From: Thalassospira profundimaris
GTDB lineage: Bacteria > Pseudomonadota > Alphaproteobacteria > Rhodospirillales > Thalassospiraceae
DNA: 64,000 nucleotides
Assembly (NCBI RefSeq): GCF_003326795.1
Contig: NZ_JPWI01000008.1
Span: forward strand, 1 to 64,000
Reading direction: 5' to 3'
How positions within the stretch are numbered: the stretch's first letter is position 1; the number at the start of each line of letters is the position of its first letter. Made by a program: the position numbers and the translations under genes. Shown piece by piece: positions 60,702 through 64,000 of this stretch. Below the pieces are notes generated by a model, which made no database searches, was not told the origin of the DNA, and saw nothing but the letters and a program-made list of their open reading frames with translations.

Positions 60702-62126
60702 TTATGGTTTATGCAGCATCTTGATTTCCATGAAATCTTCAAGGCCAAACAGGCCGCCTTCACGCCCGATACCCGATTGTTTATAGCCGCCAAACGGGCT
60801 TCCAGGACGCGGGAAGGCACCATTGATGCGGATCATGCCAGCACGCAATTTGCGGGCAACGCGATCGGCCTTTGCGGCATCCGGGGTCTGGATATAGGCC
60901 GCCAGCCCATAGGGCGTGTCATTGGCGATCTTAATCGCTTCTTCTTCGGTGTCGAACGGGATCATGGCGACAACCGGGCCAAAGATTTCCTCACGTGCGA
61001 TGCGCATCGTGTTGTTCACATCGGCAAAGATGGTCGGCTTGGTGTAATAGCCTTCATTGATCCCGTCAGGTTTGCCAACTCCGCCAGCCAAAAGGGTCGC
61101 ACCTTCATCGATGCCCGCCTGAATAAGGGTCTGTACCCTTTCAAACTGAATATGGCTGACCAGCGGGCCGATATGATCGCCTTCAACGGACGGATCGCCG
61201 ACCTTTGCGGCTTCGCCAACGCGTTTTGCAACCTTGAGGGCCTCGTCATAGATGGATCGCTGAACAAGCATCCGGGTCGGTGCGTCGCAGGTCTGGCCGG
61301 TATTGTTAAAGACATCAAGGACGCTAAATGTGATGCGGTCTTCGACATCAACATCGTCAAACACGATATTTGGCGATTTGCCACCAAGTTCCAGCGTGAC
61401 GCGCTTGATGTTTTCCGCGGCATCGCGCGTAATCGCCTTGCCCGCGCGGGTCGATCCGGTAAAGGACATCATCGAAATATCGGGATGCTGCGAAAGGGTG
61501 GCACCGGCGACCGGGCCTGCGCCTTGCACAAGGTTGAATGCCCCGGCCGGGAATCCCGCCTCGTGGATCATTTCGGCATAAAGGGTGGCATTAAGCGGGG
61601 TGAATTCGGACGGTTTAAGCACACAGGTGCAGCCGGTTGCCAGGGCCGGAATGACCTTGAGCACGATCTGGTTGATCGGCCAGTTCCATGGCGTGATCAG
61701 ACCGCACACGCCTATCGGTTCGCGCAAAAGCGTTTCACCATTATGCAGGGTTTCTTCAAGCTTCAGATCGCGCAGCACATGAATGAAATCTTCAAGATGG
61801 GCGGTACCGGCATCGGCCTGCTGTTCGCGGGCCATGGTGATCGGCGCGCCAAGCTCCATGCTGATGGTTCGGGCGACTTCCTCGTAGCGGCGTTTATAGA
61901 TCGCAAGCAGGTTTTCAAGCCAGCCAAGGCGCTGATCAATCGTCGTCTGGCTATAGGTTGAAAAGGCACGCTTGGCCGCGGCAACTGCAAGGTCGACATC
62001 TTCTTCGCTGGCCAGCGTGATCCGGGTGATGACTTCTTCGGTGGCCGGATTGATGACATCCATTTTCTGGGACGAGATCGGATCAACCCATTTGCCATTG
62101 ATGTAAAATTTGCCTGCGTTTTCCAT
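60702..62126 (-). CDS. NAD(P)-dependent aldehyde dehydrogenase
   Basis: The 474-residue product has the ALDH fold with Asn148 in TPWNWP, the catalytic glutamate Glu246 in LELGGKSPNIVF, the GSTRAGK cofactor turn at about 224-230, and the catalytic Cys280 in NNTGQTCDAPTR. It oxidises an aldehyde to an acid; the substrate is unknown. The ATG at 62124-62126 (MENAGK) was chosen over one 21 bases upstream. It follows the metallo-hydrolase gene on the same strand. Confidence 0.95.
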   Translation of the reverse strand: MENAGKFYINGKWVDPISSQKMDVINPATEEVITRITLASEEDVDLAVAAAKRAFSTYSQTTIDQRLGWLENLLAIYKRRYEEVARTISMELGAPITMAREQQADAGTAHLEDFIHVLRDLKLEETLHNGETLLREPIGVCGLITPWNWPINQIVLKVIPALATGCTCVLKPSEFTPLNATLYAEMIHEAGFPAGAFNLVQGAGPVAGATLSQHPDISMMSFTGSTRAGKAITRDAAENIKRVTLELGGKSPNIVFDDVDVEDRITFSVLDVFNNTGQTCDAPTRMLVQRSIYDEALKVAKRVGEAAKVGDPSVEGDHIGPLVSHIQFERVQTLIQAGIDEGATLLAGGVGKPDGINEGYYTKPTIFADVNNTMRIAREEIFGPVVAMIPFDTEEEAIKIANDTPYGLAAYIQTPDAAKADRVARKLRAGMIRINGAFPRPGSPFGGYKQSGIGREGGLFGLEDFMEIKMLHKP

Positions 62127-62196
62127 TAAGGAAGCCTTCCTGATCATATGGTGGTGACTGGTCGGGTTATGTGTTCCCGACGCTGAGTGCCTGAAT

Positions 62197-62928
62197 TCAG
62201 GTCCGTTCCCTCAGCCAGTTTTTGATAATCTCGCGGTGGCGTTCGCCGCTGTAACTGGCAAAATGTCCGCCATGGACGATCCGGACCGGCAAATCATAAA
62301 GCCGCTCCATTGATCGCACGTAATCCTTTGCATTTGCATGATAAGTGTCTTCGATCAAAGGTCCATCATAAACAATATCGCCAGAAAACAGAATGCCGGT
62401 GGCCGCTTCCCAAAGGGCGATGCCACCCGGCGAGTGACCTGGTGTGTGGATCACCTCGAAATGCCGGTCGCCAAGATCAATCACATCGCCATCCTCGACA
62501 ATCCGGGTTGCTGGGGCCGCCTTGACCGCATAGGTGGTTGACGAATATGGCAGCGGCGGGAGTTTGGTGAAAATCTCGTCAGTGACGTAGGGATCGGCCA
62601 GCGTGTTTTTGCGGGTTGGTGCAGCCAAAAGGTCGGCCTCACAGCGGTGGCAAATCCGGTGATCAAATTCGTGGTGGCAACCGATATGGTCAAAATGGGT
62701 GTGACTGGCAACCGCCTGAACCGGGCGTTCGGTTACCAGCGGGACCCACTCGGTCAGCGACACCACGCCCATACCGCTATCGACAAGCATGTCGCCGTCG
62801 CGTCCGCGCACATGCCAGATATTGCAGCGATAAAACTCCTCGATAAACGGCTCGCTGATATAGGTGACATCATCGCCGACGGTTTTTGTGCTGTACCAGT
62901 CTTCGGGTTTTGCATGATCAAGGGGCAT
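62197..62928 (-). CDS. Metallo-beta-lactamase-fold hydrolase
   Basis: The 243-residue product has the metal motif HTHFDH (residues 76-81) in QAVASHTHFDHIGCHHEFDH and the second-shell IHTPGHSPGGIAL and VYDGPLI segments, so it is a glyoxalase II-like or related hydrolase with two metals. The start overlaps the ABC gene's stop (TAATG) and ALDH follows 70 bases later. Joint transcription suggests a catabolic unit. Confidence 0.9.
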   Translation of the reverse strand: MPLDHAKPEDWYSTKTVGDDVTYISEPFIEEFYRCNIWHVRGRDGDMLVDSGMGVVSLTEWVPLVTERPVQAVASHTHFDHIGCHHEFDHRICHRCEADLLAAPTRKNTLADPYVTDEIFTKLPPLPYSSTTYAVKAAPATRIVEDGDVIDLGDRHFEVIHTPGHSPGGIALWEAATGILFSGDIVYDGPLIEDTYHANAKDYVRSMERLYDLPVRIVHGGHFASYSGERHREIIKNWLRERT

Positions 62929-64000
62929 TATGCGGCGTCCTCTTGCGCTGTGGCGGCGGGATGACCGGGCAGGATTACCACCGATGCGGGATCAATGGTC
63001 AGATCAACCCATGCGCCCGGTTCGATGATGGCCGATTGCGGCATATGGGCGGTGATCACCATATCCGGATAATCCAGCGGACTCAGATGGGCACGATGAT
63101 GGGTGCCGAAAAACGATCCGTCTTCAACCTTGGCCTTGCCCAGCGTGATGCGCGGGCCGGTCCCCGTGCTGGCACGAAAATGTTCCGGGCGAATGGCAAG
63201 GGTGATCTTTTGCCCGGGCTTAAGGGCCTGATCACCAAGCGCCGCGTTCGGCAAGGTGACCGCACCAAGCACCGTCTTGACCGAAATGCTTTCATTGCTA
63301 AGGGCCTCAAGTGTGCCGGGGATAAAGTTGACTTCACCCATGAACCTTGCCGAAAACAGGGTTCTGGGCCGCATATAGATATCTTCCGGGCGACCGACAT
63401 CTTCGATCTTGCCAGCATTCATCACCACAATCCGGTCGGCAATCGCCATGGCTTCTTCCTGATCGTGGGTGACATGAACGAATGTGGTGCCAACACGTTT
63501 CTGGATCGCCTTGAGTTCATCCTGCATCTGACGGCGCAGTTTCAGATCAAGCGCACCAAGCGGTTCATCAAGCAACAAGACATCAGGTTCGACCGCAAGC
63601 GCGCGGGCAAGGGCAACACGCTGTCGCTGACCGCCGGAAAGTTCATGGGGTTTCTTGCCTGCTGATGCCTTAAGCCCGACCATATCAAGAAGTTCTTCGG
63701 CTTTTGTCTGGCGTTCGCGCTTTGCGACATTGCGCATCTTAAGGCCGAACGCGACATTGTCGCGCAGGGTCATGTGCGGAAACAGGGCATAATCCTGAAA
63801 CATCGTGGTGGTCGGGCGTCTGGCGGGCGGAACGTCGCCCATATCGCGCCCGGCGATTTCTATCACCCCCTTGGTTGGTGACAGGAACCCGCCCAGAAGG
63901 GACAGCAAAGTGGTCTTGCCACAGCCCGATGGGCCAAGCAGGACAATGAATTCACCAGCGGCGATGTCAAGGCTGACATCATCAAGGGCGGTAAAATCGC
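62928..64000 (-). CDS. ABC transporter ATP-binding protein (polyamine/PotA type), cut by window edge
   Basis: The frame runs off the window and contains at least 357 residues. It has Walker A GPSGCGKT (at about 63920), signature LSGGQRQRVALARAL, Walker B DVLLLDEPLGALD and a C-terminal TOBE domain. This plan is that of PotA/spermidine- or iron-type import ATPases. The gene's start lies beyond 64000. It is coupled to the MBL gene by TAATG and lies ahead of ALDH, so an uptake-and-oxidation operon for an amine-like or similar substrate is plausible but not shown. Confidence 0.93.
   Translation of the reverse strand, partial: DFTALDDVSLDIAAGEFIVLLGPSGCGKTTLLSLLGGFLSPTKGVIEIAGRDMGDVPPARRPTTTMFQDYALFPHMTLRDNVAFGLKMRNVAKRERQTKAEELLDMVGLKASAGKKPHELSGGQRQRVALARALAVEPDVLLLDEPLGALDLKLRRQMQDELKAIQKRVGTTFVHVTHDQEEAMAIADRIVVMNAGKIEDVGRPEDIYMRPRTLFSARFMGEVNFIPGTLEALSNESISVKTVLGAVTLPNAALGDQALKPGQKITLAIRPEHFRASTGTGPRITLGKAKVEDGSFFGTHHRAHLSPLDYPDMVITAHMPQSAIIEPGAWVDLTIDPASVVILPGHPAATAQEDAA

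Noticed and set aside
60711-61961. 416-codon plus-strand frame opposite the aldehyde dehydrogenase
   Set aside because: It is a GC-bias shadow of an intact ALDH with catalytic residues on the other strand.
1-64000. tRNA, rRNA, CRISPR arrays, transposases and integrases
   Set aside because: Reading by eye found no tRNA T-loop context, no rRNA sequence, no spaced repeat array and no transposase or integrase motif. A program search could still find a short RNA.

Overview
The window looks like a chromosomal segment of a free-living, motile alphaproteobacterium, most likely Rhodospirillales and close to Thalassospira. That is inference from protein character: FliX, a CckA hybrid kinase, a DUF6468 gene next to fliM, CheZ beside CheY, an alphaproteobacterial LexA box (GTTC-N7-GTTC) before recA, and a DksA lacking most zinc cysteines. 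No rRNA, tRNA, CRISPR array, transposase or integrase was seen.

Positions 1-36.9 kb are a flagellar and chemotaxis supercluster. On the minus strand lie two flagellins (one cut by the window edge), fliW, flgL, flgK, a flgN-like gene, a short flgJ, flgI, then flgH, flgA, flgG and flgF. On the plus strand lie fliX, dksA, fliL, fliM, a DUF6468 gene, a motE-like gene, cheY, cheZ, two tandem MotB-like genes, a 1166-residue TPR protein and a Sel1-repeat protein. Then come fliP, fliO, an unknown coiled-coil gene, an FlhB-like gene and csrA (minus), and flgB, flgC, fliE, fliQ, fliR, flhB, an MCP with a PilZ tail, and cckA (plus). Several operons are preceded by sigma-54-type -24/-12 elements (best before flagellin, flgH, fliL and flgB; weaker before flgI, flgF, flgG and fliQ). 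With FliX, this suggests a Caulobacter-like FliX/FlbD/sigma-54 late flagellar programme. CsrA, FliW and a flagellin leader with GGA motifs and a hairpin suggest the CsrA-FliW switch on flagellin translation.

Positions 37-49.4 kb are mixed housekeeping and accessory genes: EamA permeases, two small periplasmic binding proteins with a possible remnant between them, a PH-domain membrane protein, a nickel module (nikR, NikK-like and NikL-like genes around a palindromic NikR-type operator), recA with an SOS box, a NIPSNAP protein, a membrane-anchored AraC regulator divergent from a secreted hydrolase, and small envelope-stress genes (two entericidin-like lipoproteins and a DUF1328 protein) followed by a GNAT gene that has an in-frame stop near its expected start.

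Positions 49.5-64 kb start with alaS. Directly after it, a lone gene with a PD-(D/E)XK nuclease-like motif sits between two perfect 41-bp copies of the alaS terminator region. This is the best candidate for an undescribed inserted element in the window. The rest holds regulator/transporter pairs (EamA with Lrp, LysR with DUF2798, TetR with MFS), a TPR protein, a secreted unknown protein, and a minus-strand operon of an ABC ATPase (running off the window), a metallo-beta-lactamase-fold hydrolase and an aldehyde dehydrogenase.
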